Shown here in pieces: positions 23,282 through 35,091 of a DNA stretch of 64,000 nt; the first letter of the stretch is position 1; every line of letters begins with the position of its first letter. A program made the translations under genes and the position numbers. This stretch comes from Pomacea canaliculata (lineage: Eukaryota; Mollusca; Gastropoda; Architaenioglossa; Ampullariidae). The notes beneath the pieces are model-generated. The model saw only the letters and a program-made list of their open reading frames with translations, was not told where the DNA came from and made no database searches. The stretch spans positions 9,562,553 to 9,626,552 of the forward strand of contig NC_037596.1 in assembly GCF_003073045.1 (NCBI RefSeq), in the 5' to 3' direction.

Positions 23282-23576
23282 CAGTGGTTCTCAAAGTTTT
23301 GTCCGCGGCTGCAGTCGTCATATGTCAGCAAAGTGATGTTTCAAGTGATGCATTCCTTGCACTAACATTTTAATTACAAATAACAATGTAGTTTTATGTC
23401 AACTTATTACTATACTACTGTCACAGAAGGACATTTAGTTTTGAATTGTAATGAAACAAATGCGGCAATTTAAATTTGAAATTCATAGTACAGAGTGATT
23501 TTTAGGAATTTGGTGGTCCGCCATATTTTTTACTTAAGTAAAGTGGTCAGCGGTCGAAATACTTTGACAACCACTG
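23282..23576. mobile_element. hAT MITE (295 bp), spacer 3
   Basis: Same insertion as 16390-16716: identical terminal repeats and identical 8-bp duplication GTTTAGAA on each side, but about 30 bp were lost inside, near the left end. It was copied with the unit rather than inserted twice. Confidence 0.92.
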
Positions 23577-24623
23577 GTTTAGAACATGGGAGATATCGGA
23601 ATACAAAAAGGAAAAGAGTAGTGTGGTCAGGTTTATGTGACATACTTGCATAAATCAAACTTTGTCTTTCCTCGGATCACTGAGCTTGATTTAAAATCTA
23701 GAGATCAGGCCCGTGGTTACCAAGCTCTGTGGCAACATGGGGAACTGCAGGGCCAGTGTTTTGTTTCCGAAGTTACAAACCGGTGTCCAGACCCCGCAGA
23801 TGATCTTTACCCTGAAGTCGTAGCTATAAAGTGGGGACAAAGATGCCCTGGGGAACAGAAACATGAAGATGTGTCTGTAGGGTGTGACCATCACATCATT
23901 ACTACGGAAATAAGACGCTTTCCCTTCAGTTGCCAGTCTTGCTGTGGAGAAACGACTTCCTCTCGCTTGACGACCACGGCGTCACGTCCTGTGTGTTCAG
24001 TACAGACACACGCCACATTGCAGCAAACCCTGTAGCTGGTGAATGGTAGTTTGTCACACATTCAACCTTCCACGTGCTGTGGGTGTTTTTGCTGTTGAAT
24101 GATATTGTCTTGTAGAGAGAGGTGAGTCTGTCCACAGCTTTGCAGTCCTTGTAACCGCATTCTTATAGACTGTGTTCTACAGTGTTCCAGAACGCCGCTC
24201 TTTCTTTCATTCATTCATCCTGTGAATGGTGCCAGCTGCTGGGACCAATACCGTTGCTCTTATCAGTGCTGGTCACCAGTCCTTACTTATTCACACCGTC
24301 AGTTGGTAAAGTCTTGCACTCCTTTGCCGTTGCCTGTCGTCTGCTTGACTTCGCTTCCAAAGTATAGTGTGGGACTCCCATGACTAGTGTCGCTGCTACG
24401 GGAAATAGAAAACACATTATCACTGCTTCACATCTCCAGTCACAAAAATGAATCAGTCACTAATTTATCTGAAAAATAGAGTGTCCAGAGTACTACCAAT
24501 TATTTAACAGCACCATCTAGGTATCTGTGTGGTGTGTTACTACCGCTCAGCAGCCACATCACATGCTAGCATCAGTTTATTTACAAAGAACTCGACAGCT
24601 GTATCACCAATGGCCTTTTGAGG

Positions 24624-27600
24624 ATGAGAAGGCTCAGCTACTCACTGTTTTTGACAGCGATCTGTTTGAGTGCAACCTCTGTCTACATCGCCTTGTACAG
24701 ATCTCTACGGGTAGGTGTAATTGTACTGCCGCCTCTATGAATGAAGAAAATGTACCTGAATGTTTGTATGTAGGTATACGTGCATGCATGCTTCAATGTA
24801 ACTTTGAGCATGGTGAAAAGCTGTCTCCTAAAGAGAAAAGTGCACGTGAGTTTTCTATCTGGTAGGCGCTACAAGAGGTCTGCTTATATTTCTCGTGTCC
24901 TTTAGATCCGACTGCGACACGGATTTGGTGTCTTTCGCGAAGGAGTCTGTGAACATGGCGGCTTGTATGAATCAATCCAAAGCTGTCCTAGATGTCATTG
25001 AAAGAAAATAAAATTAGCTAGGAAAGAATTTAGAACACTAGTATCTATTATCTAAGCCCAACTTACTATGTAACTTGTTGTTTCTTCTTTACGTTTGTTG
25101 TTGTTTACGGTCAAGAATTTACACTTTTTCAAGTGATCATCGACTTTCCAACAGTCTACAGAAACATTTCCATGGAAACCATACGAAATGAAAGAAGTAG
25201 ACTGCATGAAGGTGTTTGCTGGCGACAAGGAGGAGCTGACTCGCTCGAAACAAGTCCACAAAGACCTGCCTGCTCTTCCCACCGAGAAGGACATAACCAG
25301 GCTGGCCAAGAACTGCAGCAATTTTGTGCGGGTGTATGGGTTCATAATGAACTTTCTGACAGAGGAGGAAAGAAACTTTCCTATTGCCTACAGCATCCTG
25401 GTATTTAAAGATGCTCACCAGGTATGGATATATACGGTTAGACATCTCTAAAATGAAACTTGCGTCCCTCGTTTTGTTGTGAAGTTGTTTACTTGCCTAC
25501 TGAGACTACTGTCGTTAGCTGCCCAGCGACGGAGGCAAGAAATCTCGGCTACAATGAATTGTTTGTTGGATGTGTTGTGTTGTGGTCCTGTTATATAGTC
25601 GCCTTCGTGTATGTCATCGCACAGTCGCTGGAGTATCTAGTAGGCTGCGCTCTCATTGACTTTTTTAAGGTAAAGACTTTTACAAAAGTTGGGTTCACCA
25701 ACAGATGTTTTAGTCTACGAAATGTAGGCGATGCATCAAAATTTGTGAGTTCAGCTTATTATTTCTCACCTCTCTACTTTCAGAAGCTGAACACAACTAA
25801 GATGCCGAATATCTCATAAAATGACAAGACTGTAGACTGCATCCGTACAGATGGTATTCACCTTCTTAGCATTAGTAGCTTCCCTAACTGGGCACGAAAA
25901 GACCTCTTTGCTTTTAAGTCCAGCTCCCATCATCATCACCACCACCACTATCATCATTATCTTCAGTGTGAGATGATTTTAATGTAAACTATCGAGTGCA
26001 GTTTTGTTTCTTCGTGCCTTGTTGCTGTGATCAGAAAAGATAAAGCTCCGTGTTGTGTTGTTGGCAGATGGATGAACTATTAATATCATATTGTAAAATT
26101 AATATATATTTTCGATTTGTTTTGTATGCTGGAAGGTAACTCAGTTGCTACAAGCCATATATCGGCCTCAGAACGTCTACTGTATCCATGTCGACCAAAA
26201 GGCGGACCAGTCCTACCGTGACACAATGGCAGCCATAGTTGACTGCTTCCACAATGTCTTTCTCGCCTCACGAAGTGTGGACGTTCAGTGGGGGACCTTC
26301 ACTGTGCTGGAACCAGAACTGATCTGCATGAAAGACCTGTGGCCCTTCAAGAAATGGAAATATTTCATCAACCTGACGGGGCAGGAGTTTCCGCTGAAAA
26401 CCAACTTTGAGCTTGTTCGTATTTTAACGGCGTACAACGGGGCCAACGACGTAGAGAGTACCACGGAAACGTGAGTATCAGGGCAGGTAAGCTACAAGAC
26501 AAAGGTGTTATGTCTGGCAGCTAGGATTAACTGATAGATGGAGGGATGAATGTGTGTAGTAGATGTACGAATGTATAGATGGATAAAAGGAATTATACAG
26601 TGTTAAAATCTTCTGATTAGCAAATGACACAAATAGTCCATATTGCATATGTTTTCAGATTACCTATAGTGTAGTGTCGAAGTTAAGACTGTTACCTTTA
26701 TCGTTTCGGGAAACTCTAGGGCCAACAAAGAACGGTGGGCATCAGCAGGCCCTGCTCCTCACGGCATCATCCCAGTGAAGGGGGCAGTGCACATCGTTGT
26801 CAACAGGGACTTCGTGGACTACGTTCTCCACAGTCCAGTCGCTCAAGACTTTCTCAACTGGACTCGACGTGTAGATGTACCCGATGAGACGTTTTTCGCC
26901 TCCCTCAACCATAACCCTCAGCTTGGCATCAGAGGTTCTTATAAAGGTGGGCAACAGTACAACACTAACATTGCACCGGCTCCATTGACTGACCTCACAT
27001 GTCAACTCCCACCCTACCTGATAGTTTTAGTTTCTTTTGCTCCACTAAAAAGCATGTACTGAAAAAACTTTATTAATATAATATTGTGTGTGATATCTTT
27101 GGTAAACAATGTCATCAGTTAACTCATGGTAATGTGGTACACAAGTTCTTAATATCTTAGTAATTATTAGTATCGTTGATATGCTTTCCTTTCTCATATA
27201 ATAGTCTTGCATTTGCTATTATATATTTCTTATTTGTGTTCGTATATTCAAGCATTGTAAGGGCGAACTGTTGATTGTATATATTACAAGTTCTGCATAC
27301 CCATCATGAAGTAAATGAATAAAATAAAATATCAAATGTTAAATGACAACTCGCATAGAAAAATTTATTGACTTTCGTGACGACCTTGTTCTTACGCAGT
27401 CTTCTAATTGCACATTGAACTGCGACCTTCTCAAACTGTTTTCTAAGGTTTTTAAATATAACTTACACTGAGATTGGCCATTTACTGACTTGCCTAGCTC
27501 CTCTTGTCATACAGTGAGAGCAAGTGAAGGTCTACAATGCGGTCAGAATGTGGAAGGTCTGTTGTGTCTTCTCTCCTCATCCTCCTTTTCGCTGCATTGA

Positions 27601-27960
27601 TATCCAACATCCTTAGCTTCGACTTCTTCTTCTTTCTCAGGCTACCCGGAGACAGATCCAGTAACCAAACCATTTCTAACTCGATTCAAGAATTGGAGAC
27701 AGTTTCCTTGTGCCGAAGAGATGAGGATTCGACAGATCTGTATTCTGTCCACGGGGGACCTGCCTTTGCTGGACAAGCGCCCAGAGATGTTTGCCAACAA
27801 GTTCTACCAGGACTACAGTCGTGTGGCACTGGAGTGTCTACATCAACGACTGTACAACCACACGAGGGACGAGTTCTTAGGCATGATGGAGTTTGATACA
27901 AGTTATTATCAAAACGTATCTTTCGTCAAAAATATGGTGACTGTGGAGAAGATAAAATGA
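24624..27960 (+). CDS. GCNT-like: GT14 beta-1,6-N-acetylglucosaminyltransferase, copy 4
   Basis: Five exons 24624-24710, 25155-25421, 26136-26470, 26720-26946, 27641-27960, all GT-AG, give an open frame of 411 aa. Signal anchor, CIHVD, CMKDLW, PDET and FANKF motifs are present. Exon 5 differs from copies 1-3 after the conserved NW: RQFPCAEEMRIRQICILS, nearer the VRQVCI form of copies 5-6. Exon 3 ends AC before GTGAGT, giving ESTTET instead of ESIVKR at the junction. Intron 3 uses the short form ending CTCTAG, as in copy 1. The start is the second ATG, after the upstream ORF 24610-24621. Candidate poly(A) signal 28167-28172. Confidence 0.9.
25460..25819 (+). other. Intron 2 hydrophobic reading frame, copy 4
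   Basis: 119-codon equivalent of the 18602 frame, with a frame-keeping length difference and a few replacements. No ATG start. Candidate cryptic exon; weak. Confidence 0.25.
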
Positions 27961-29099
27961 GAAGATTCAAAAAAAATCTTTTAAAGACATTACATCATAA
28001 TGTTTAAGCTGGTTAGCAATTGTCCTTTAAGTGTCTCATCTTTTGTCAAATCACTTAAGACCAGGCAAATATAAGACGCGCTCTCTGACTACGAGGAAGA
28101 GAAGAGAAAACACTGAAAAGATGAAATAGAAATAAAACGCCTTATTTATTACTTCAAATATTTTACAATAAAATATTTTATCATATCCCTGCATGTATGC
28201 TTTAGGCAGAGAAATAGCCCTATGAAGAAACAGTTGTGTAGTCAATCACGTGTACAAATGTCACATCACGTGTTTGTCCTCTTTCTGATGTCTGCATGCG
28301 TGTAGCTCAGCAACGGAAGTTGGGTTTTCCCTCCAAATTTGATGGAACAACATCTACAAACCCTACTACGAGCGACCTGTGATCAGCACAACTCAAGAAA
28401 ACCAAACGTTAGACATTTCTTGTAGGCCACTTGCTATATTACAGTCTAGTTTGTCTCCTCACCTTTCATCCCTTCTTTTGTCGGACATCGTTGTTCTGAA
28501 TGTTTATGTGCGATAGGATGTACAGAAATATTATGTCGCCTTTTACAGACGTGACACATTATTGTTTACCATTGAACCCACGAGGTATAACTTGCCCGAT
28601 CAGCCACATTTTCCTCAAACAATAGTATAAGATAATATATTGAGCCCCTTGTAAGTACTTGTGGCTTTAGTCGTGTTCACTCCGTTGAACTAAATGTAGT
28701 TTACTTCCTTCTCTTGGATATTAACAAAATATTGCACGCCATAATGCCGGACACAACATTTATTCTCTGGAGTTACTACCGTTCTGGAGTGATCCCCCTT
28801 TACTTCCGGATCGCCTTGTTAAAGTCTCATGATTATTATTGTGACGATGTTTTATACGATAAAATTGTCGATAAACACGAATGCAAACTGAATACATTTT
28901 ACATAAAAATTCTACTGTTGAGCTTGCAATCAATCTTCTTTTTAAAAAAGTTCTGATAAAAGAAAAGCTTGATTTAATCACTTCTAAAATGTTTCCTACA
29001 TTAGAAAAATCCGTCTTTTTGAACTCGGAAGTAAAAGGACTTTATTGTAAGGGTTTCTTACGATTAGTGACTCCGATGAGAAGGAAAAGAAACAACGAA

Positions 29100-29290
29100 T
29101 GACAGACACTTATTCAGTAAATACAGGTCCGCGACTAAGGCTATATCACGGCAAGGCAGCCAGTACTTTAAACAGATCCCACATGCAGAGAAAGAACAGA
29201 GTGACCGAGACGAGAATTGAACCAATGGCTGTCAACCCTCACTATATTGGCGACAGTCGCTGTCTGTTACGGCCCCGGGCAACCAGGTAG
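29100..29290 (-). mobile_element. tRNA-derived SINE relic, spacer 4
   Basis: Third copy of the SINE relic, minus strand, with B-box-like GGTTCAATTCTC near 29213 and a GTGATATAGCCTTAG tail near 29140. Most diverged of the three. Confidence 0.4.
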
Positions 29291-29325
29291 ACGTGTTGGG
29301 GATGTAGACTCATTGAACAGTTATA

Positions 29326-29805
29326 ATGAATATATATATGAATGCGTTTAGAACATGGGAGACATCCGAATACAAAGAGGAAAAGAGTAGTGTGGTCAGG
29401 TTTCTTGTGACATACTTGCATAAATCAAACTTTGTCTTTCCTCGGATCACTGAGCTTGATTTAAAATCTACAGATCAGGCCCGTGGTTACCAAGCTCTGT
29501 GGCAACGTGGGGAACTGCAGGGCCAGTGTTTTGTTTCCGAAGTTACAAACCGGAGTCCAGACCACGCAGATGCTGTTTACCCTGAAGTCTTAGCTATAAA
29601 GTTTAGACAAAGATGCCCTGGGGAACAGAAACATGAAGATGTGTCTGTAGGGTGTGAGCATCACATCATTACTACGGAAATAAGACGATTTTCCTTCAGT
29701 TGCCAGTCTTGCTGTGGAGAAACGACTTCCTCTCGCTTGACGACCACGGCGTCACGTCCTGTGTGTTCAGTACAGACACACACCACATTGCAGCAAACCC
29801 TGTAG
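29326..29805 (+). other. Spacer reading frame, unit 4 (unknown)
   Basis: 159 codons, colinear with the frame at 16634 from SSVVRFLVTYL to the Cys-rich FSCQSCCGE and the ATLQQTL-like end, with about a dozen replacements and no stop. Function unknown; could be a chance frame carried by duplication. Confidence 0.25.
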
Positions 29806-30377
29806 CTGGTGAATGGTAGTTTGTCACACATTCAACCTTCCACGTGTTTTGCTGTTGAATGATATTGTCTTGTAGAGAGAGGTGAGTCTGTCCACAGCTT
29901 TGCAGTCCTTGTAACTGCCTTCTTATAGACTGTGTTCTAGAGTGTTCCAGAACGCCGCTCTTTCTTTCATTCATTCATCCTGTGAATGGTGCCAACTGCT
30001 GGGACCAATACCGTTGCTCTTATCAGTGCTGGTCACCAGACCTTACTTATTCACACCGTCAGTTGGTAAAGTCTTGCACTTCCTTTGCCGTTGCCTGTCG
30101 TCTGCTTGACTTCGCTTCCAAAGTGTAGTGTGGGACTGCCATGGTTAGTGTCACTTGCTCCGGGAAATAGGAAAACACATTATCACTGCTTCACATCTCC
30201 AGTCACAGAAATGAATTTATCTGCAAAATAGAGTGTCCAGAGCACTACCAATTATTTAACAGCACCATCTACAGGTATCTGTGAGATTTGTTACTACCTC
30301 TAAGCCGCCACATCACATGCTAGCATCAGTTTATTCACAAAGAACTCGACAGCTGTATCACCAATGGCCTTTTGAAG

Positions 30378-31344
30378 ATGAGAAAACTCAGCTACCCACT
30401 GTTGCTGACAGCGATCTGTTTGAGTGCAACCTCTGTCTACATCACCTTCTACAGATCTCTAGGGGTAGGTGTAATTGTACTGCCGCCTCTATGAATGAAG
30501 AAAATGTACCTGAATGTTTGTATGTAGGTACACGTGCATGCATGCTTCAATGTAACTTTGAGCATGGTGAAAAGCTGTCTCCCAAAGAGAAAAGTGCACG
30601 TGACTTTTCTTCCTGGTAGGTGCAACAAGAGGTCTCCTTATATTTCTCGTGTCTTTTGGATCTGACTGCGATACGGATTTGTTGTCTTTCGCGAAGGAGT
30701 CTGTAAACATGGCGACTTGTATGAATCTATCCAAAGCTGTCTTAGATGTCATTGAAAGCAAATAAAATTAGCTATAAAGGATTTAGAACACTAGTATCTA
30801 TTATTTAAACCCAACTTACTATCTAAGTTGGGGTGTTTTTTTTTGTTTTTTTTTGTAAGTTTGTTGTTGTTGACGATAAAGAATTTATACTTTTTCAAGT
30901 GATCCTCGACTTTCCCACAGACGACAGAAACATTTCCATGGAAACCATACGATATGAAAGAAGTAGACTGCATGAAGTTGTTTGCTGGCGACATGAAGGA
31001 GTTGACTCGTTCGAAACAAGTCCACAAAGACCTGCCTGCTCTTCCCACCGAGAAGGACATAACCAGGCTGGCCAAGAACTGCCGCAATTTTGTGCGGGTG
31101 TATGGGTTCATAATGAACTTTCTGACAGAGGAGGAAAGAAACTTTCCTATTGCCTACAGCATCCTGGTATTTAAAGATGCTCACCAGGTATGTATATATA
31201 CGGTTAGACATCTCTAAAATGAAACTTGCGTCCCTCTTTTTGCTGTGTAGTTGTTTACTTGCCTACTGAGACTACTGTCGTTAGCTGCCAAGCGACGGAG
31301 GCAAGAAATCTCGGCCTCAATAGTCATCATCATCGTCGTCGTCG

Positions 31345-31388
<44 letters not shown>

Positions 31389-33285
31389 TTCAGTGTGAGA
31401 TGATTGCCATGTAAAGTATCGAGTGCAGTTTTGTATCTTCGCGTCTTCTTATTGACTTCTCAAAAGCTAAATCTCTATCTTATATTGTTAGCACCTGGTT
31501 GACCTGTTAATATCATATTGTAGAATTACCTTGTTTTTTCTATTTGTTTTGTATGCTGGAAGGTAACTCAGTTGTTACAAGCCATATATCGGCCTCAGAA
31601 CGTCTACTGTATCCATGTCGACCAAAAGGCGGACCAGTCCTACCGTGACACAATGGCAGCCATCGCTGACTGCTTCCATAATGTCTTTCTCGCCTCACGA
31701 AGTGTGGACGTTGAGTGGGGGAGGTTCACTGTGCTGGAACCAGAACTCATCTGCATGAGAGACCTGTGGCCCTTCAAGAAATGGAAATATTTCATCAACC
31801 TGACGGGACAGGAGTTTCCGCTGAGAACCAACTTTGAGCTTGTTCGTATTTTAACGGCGTACAACGGCGCCAACGACGTAGACACTGTCGAAACGTGAGT
31901 CGCCCAGAAAGTCAAAAATACGATTTGTGGGTATGTTAACTATGCTGGATGGAGAGACGGGCGGACAAGCACATATAAACGAATGACGGATGCATAAACA
32001 AATGAAGATGCCTAAATTTTTCTAGGGAAAGATTGCATTATGAAAAATCAGCATCATCATCGTCATCATCATCATCATCATTATTATCTTCTTCATTACC
32101 GTTACCGTCACCACTAACACCACCTGCACTTCTTCTACCACTTGTCCAATACATAATGTTAAACATGATATATCCTTTATCGGATAATTTGTGCAGATGA
32201 CTGGAGTCAATGTAGTTTACTCACGATTGTGCATAGGAAGTTAGATGACCGCTTGTCATCGGCAGGCCCGCCCCCGCACGGCATCGTCCCGACCATGGGG
32301 TCAGTGCACATCGCTGTCAACAGGGACTTCGTGGACTACGTTCTCCACAGTCCAGTCGCTCAGGACCTTCTAGAGTGGACTCAGTTTGTTGCTATTCCTG
32401 ATGAGACGTTCTTCTCCTCCCTCAACCACAACCCGCAGCTTGGCATCAGAGGTTCTTATAAAGGTGGGCACGCAGCAGAAAATAAAATAATTTCTGCTGA
32501 CCCACGTTTATACTATGAACACATCATCAAAGAATATCAGAAACAGGTTTAAATTCATTTGTTGAGGTAGTAGGAGGGAGAAAGTAGAGAGGACTATGCT
32601 ATGGTCTGAAAACCCAGACAGGAGGGTTCCTGTACTCACAGTCTAGCAAGAGTAAAACTCGACAGTCTGTCCAAGTGTTGTTCAATTATTAACAGTGCAG
32701 GTCCTTACCGTTCTTCATTTCCTTTTAGATATTACCTTTTTAATTATGTAAGTGCCAAAGAGGCGATGTTGTCCGTTATATAGATTTGGAAGTTCTGTCA
32801 GATTTTACTGTTCTATTAATATATCTGTTGCTATAGTGATATTTTAAGAAGTTCACCTCGTTCTTTGTCTTTCTCGTTTTCCAGGCCCACGTGAAAGGGA
32901 TCACGTTTTCAAGCCATCTCTCACTCGATTCAAAAACTGGAAATTACGTCCCTTTGATCATCCTTGCGCTGGTGGACTGCGCGTGCGCCAGGTGTGCATC
33001 TTGTCAACAGGTGATCTCCCTTTGCTGGACACGCGCCCAGAGATGTTCGCCAACAAGTTCTACCAGGACTACAGTCGTGTGGCACTGGAGTGTCTACATC
33101 AACGACTGTACAACCACACGAAGGACGAGTTCCTAGGCATGATGGAGTTTGATACAAGTTATTACAGCAATTTAGCTTTCGTAAACAATACGGTGACTGC
33201 CGAGGAGGCTACGCAGATATTAGACACTGAGTCAACATTTATATCAGCGCTTAATTCTCTGACTGCTATGCTGGGGATGTTTTAG
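30378..33285 (+). CDS. GCNT-like: GT14 beta-1,6-N-acetylglucosaminyltransferase, copy 5
   Basis: Exons 30378-30464, 30921-31187, 31563-31894, 32237-32463, 32885-33285 (GT-AG, phases 0,0,2,1) give 437 aa. Anchor MRKLSYPLLLTAICLSATSV; exon 2 CMKLFAGDMKEL; exon 3 one codon shorter, ending DVDTVET; exon 4 opens KLDDRLSSAGPPPHG and carries IPDET; exon 5 has GGLRVRQVCILSTGDL and FANKF. The tail is about 27 residues longer than in copies 1-4 (EEATQILDTESTF...). Introns 3 and 4 are unlike those of copies 1-4 and like those of copy 6. Introns 2 and 3 hold CAT-type microsatellites. The start is the second ATG, after the four-codon upstream ORF 30364-30375. Candidate AATAAA at 33611-33616. Confidence 0.9.
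31324..31388 (+). repeat. (CAT)n/(CGT)n microsatellite in intron 2 of copy 5
   Basis: About 21 triplets, CAT with a CGT block. Copies 2-4 have only a short CAT/CAC run at the matching place (for example near 12318), so the tract expanded here and shortened the surrounding intron. Confidence 0.85.
32049..32095 (+). repeat. CAT/TTA microsatellite in intron 3 of copy 5
   Basis: CATCAT triplets turning into ATTATTATC. Copy 6 has a short CAC/CAT run at the same place (near 37312-37345). Confidence 0.7.
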
Positions 33286-35091
33286 TTTAGTTTATGAGCT
33301 TTAACTTATCAGGCGTCTCCTTAATGCGTTGGGAAAATGTATAAATGTTTGGATGATGTATAATATATTTTGGAAGAACAAGTTTTCGAGGTAGATAAAC
33401 ACGTAAGACCATTTACAACCCTCCTCAACCTAAAACATCACTTAATATGCACAATGGATAATTTTTTCTGAAGCTTTACTAAGGTAGTTCAATTGTAATT
33501 TATGAAAAGTTAACCTGCGTTCAGACAAATAAATCAGGTTTGGAACGAGAAAATCATATAAATATTTTGCTAAAAGTTCTTCTAAATATGTGATAATTTG
33601 TTTTAAGCTGAATAAAAGGGGGATATGTCCTTGGTTATTTTTCTTGTGATTTTCATCGGTAATATTGTGTAGCAGGCTAGAATAAGCTGCAGGTAGACAT
33701 ACACAGTACAAAAGATACGTGATGTTATTTGCAGAAGTCAACTTCAAATGTAGTAACTGAATAATAGGGCTAAGGTAAGAGCTTCAGACTTGGTGCTACA
33801 GTGTCAAAAGACAGGAATGTATGACAACTTGGAGGTTTATGACCACACACTAGTATAATAGAGAGATCACATATAATTAGAAATTATAGAGAGATCACAT
33901 TACGGATCTGTCTCGATATAAAGTAAGACAAACACTAGTTGGCAGACAGACATTGAAGAGACGGAAAGACAGAAGGAAGAGCAGGTAACTTTAAAGTTCA
34001 GGTTAGTTGCTGTTTCACGTCGATCATGGTAGTTATCTCTAATGTAGTCTACTGTTGAATAAATTGTTGGATTTTTTTTTTTTCTGAACTTATGGCAGCC
34101 TTGTGAAGATAATGAGTTTGAAAGATTGGAAAGATTGGATTCTCTCTCTCTCTCCTGTTCTCTTGTGTAGGTGATGTACACGGAGCACCAGTCATGGTTC
34201 AATCGCTTGTCTTGTCTGTTTGGATGTGGTCATCTTTTGTTGGTGACGATGCGGGACGTTATGAGTGGCCACTGTGGCTGGCTGTGAGAAGGATGGGAGT
34301 GAGCACGGCGCACGTTAATGAAGACAATGTTTTTTTCCGGCTTAATTACTGTATTATAACCGTTTATTATACTACAGTACAGAGACACATCTCCAGATAT
34401 CCTCTACTTGTCTTAACCTTTTCTTTGTCATAGTGGCCGCCGGTTGTGTTGAACAGTTGGTGTACTTTGACGTGGAATGTTTATCAACATGTTTATTGCA
34501 GCGAGTCCTATTGCTTAGGACGAAGATACGTCAGAATGAAAAAAAGAAAAAAAACATACAACTGTCCCTAGCGAACACAATAACATAGTCAAAGTTGTTC
34601 CGATCCAATGAACATTATGGATCTGGTACACGGCAATACAGAAACATCCTGCAGTCAATATGTATTAAGGGAGCTCTAGGACTGCTTTTTGTAAAATTTA
34701 TAACAATATGTCATCTACAGAAGCCAACGAAATTGAAGTCAGATGAGGTTATTCTAAATAAATTGGTCCCGCCTTTGTTCTGGTCGTGACTCCCACATCT
34801 GTCGCTATTTTCGTGAAATTGCTTGTCTACACAAATTTTTTTGTCCGTCACAGCAAAGGAACAAAATTCACTGATGTTTGTGAGATGTTGTGATAAGGTC
34901 TACCAGAAAATTTCATTCTTCGCAAACACGGAAATACCTACCTTCACATTTTCCTGCAAAATAGTGTCTAGAGGACTACCAACTGTTTAGCAGCACCATC
35001 TACAGGTAGCTGAGTGACTTGTTACTACCACTCAGCCGCCACATCACATGCTAGCATCATATTCACAAAGAACTCCACAGTTTCATCGCCA
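33286..35091. other. Spacer between copies 5 and 6
   Basis: Contains about 500 bp (33300-33800) absent after copy 6, then a block at about 33800-34130 that matches 38218-38550 downstream of copy 6 (shared GAGAGATCACAT repeats and GACGGAAAGACAGAAGGAAG). The rest (34130-34980) is unique and shows no coding signal. Upstream element of copy 6 at 34991. Confidence 0.55.

Larger units (their letters stand above)
21275..24623. other. Spacer between copies 3 and 4
   Basis: The first part (to about 22230) resembles spacer 1, including part of the segment lost from spacer 2. From about 22240 onward it is nearly identical to spacer 2, including the SINE relic (23020-23220), the hAT MITE (23282-23576) and the spacer frame (23637-24035). 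The upstream element of copy 4 is at 24508. Confidence 0.6.
27961..30377. other. Spacer between copies 4 and 5
   Basis: Shorter relative of spacers 1-3. It keeps the 3' flank of the gene, the SINE relic near 29100-29290 and the spacer reading frame 29326-29805, but has the empty MITE site at 29346-29353 and lacks the segment equivalent to about 15300-16060 of spacer 2. In its place is a stretch (28790-29090) not seen in spacers 2 and 3. Confidence 0.55.
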
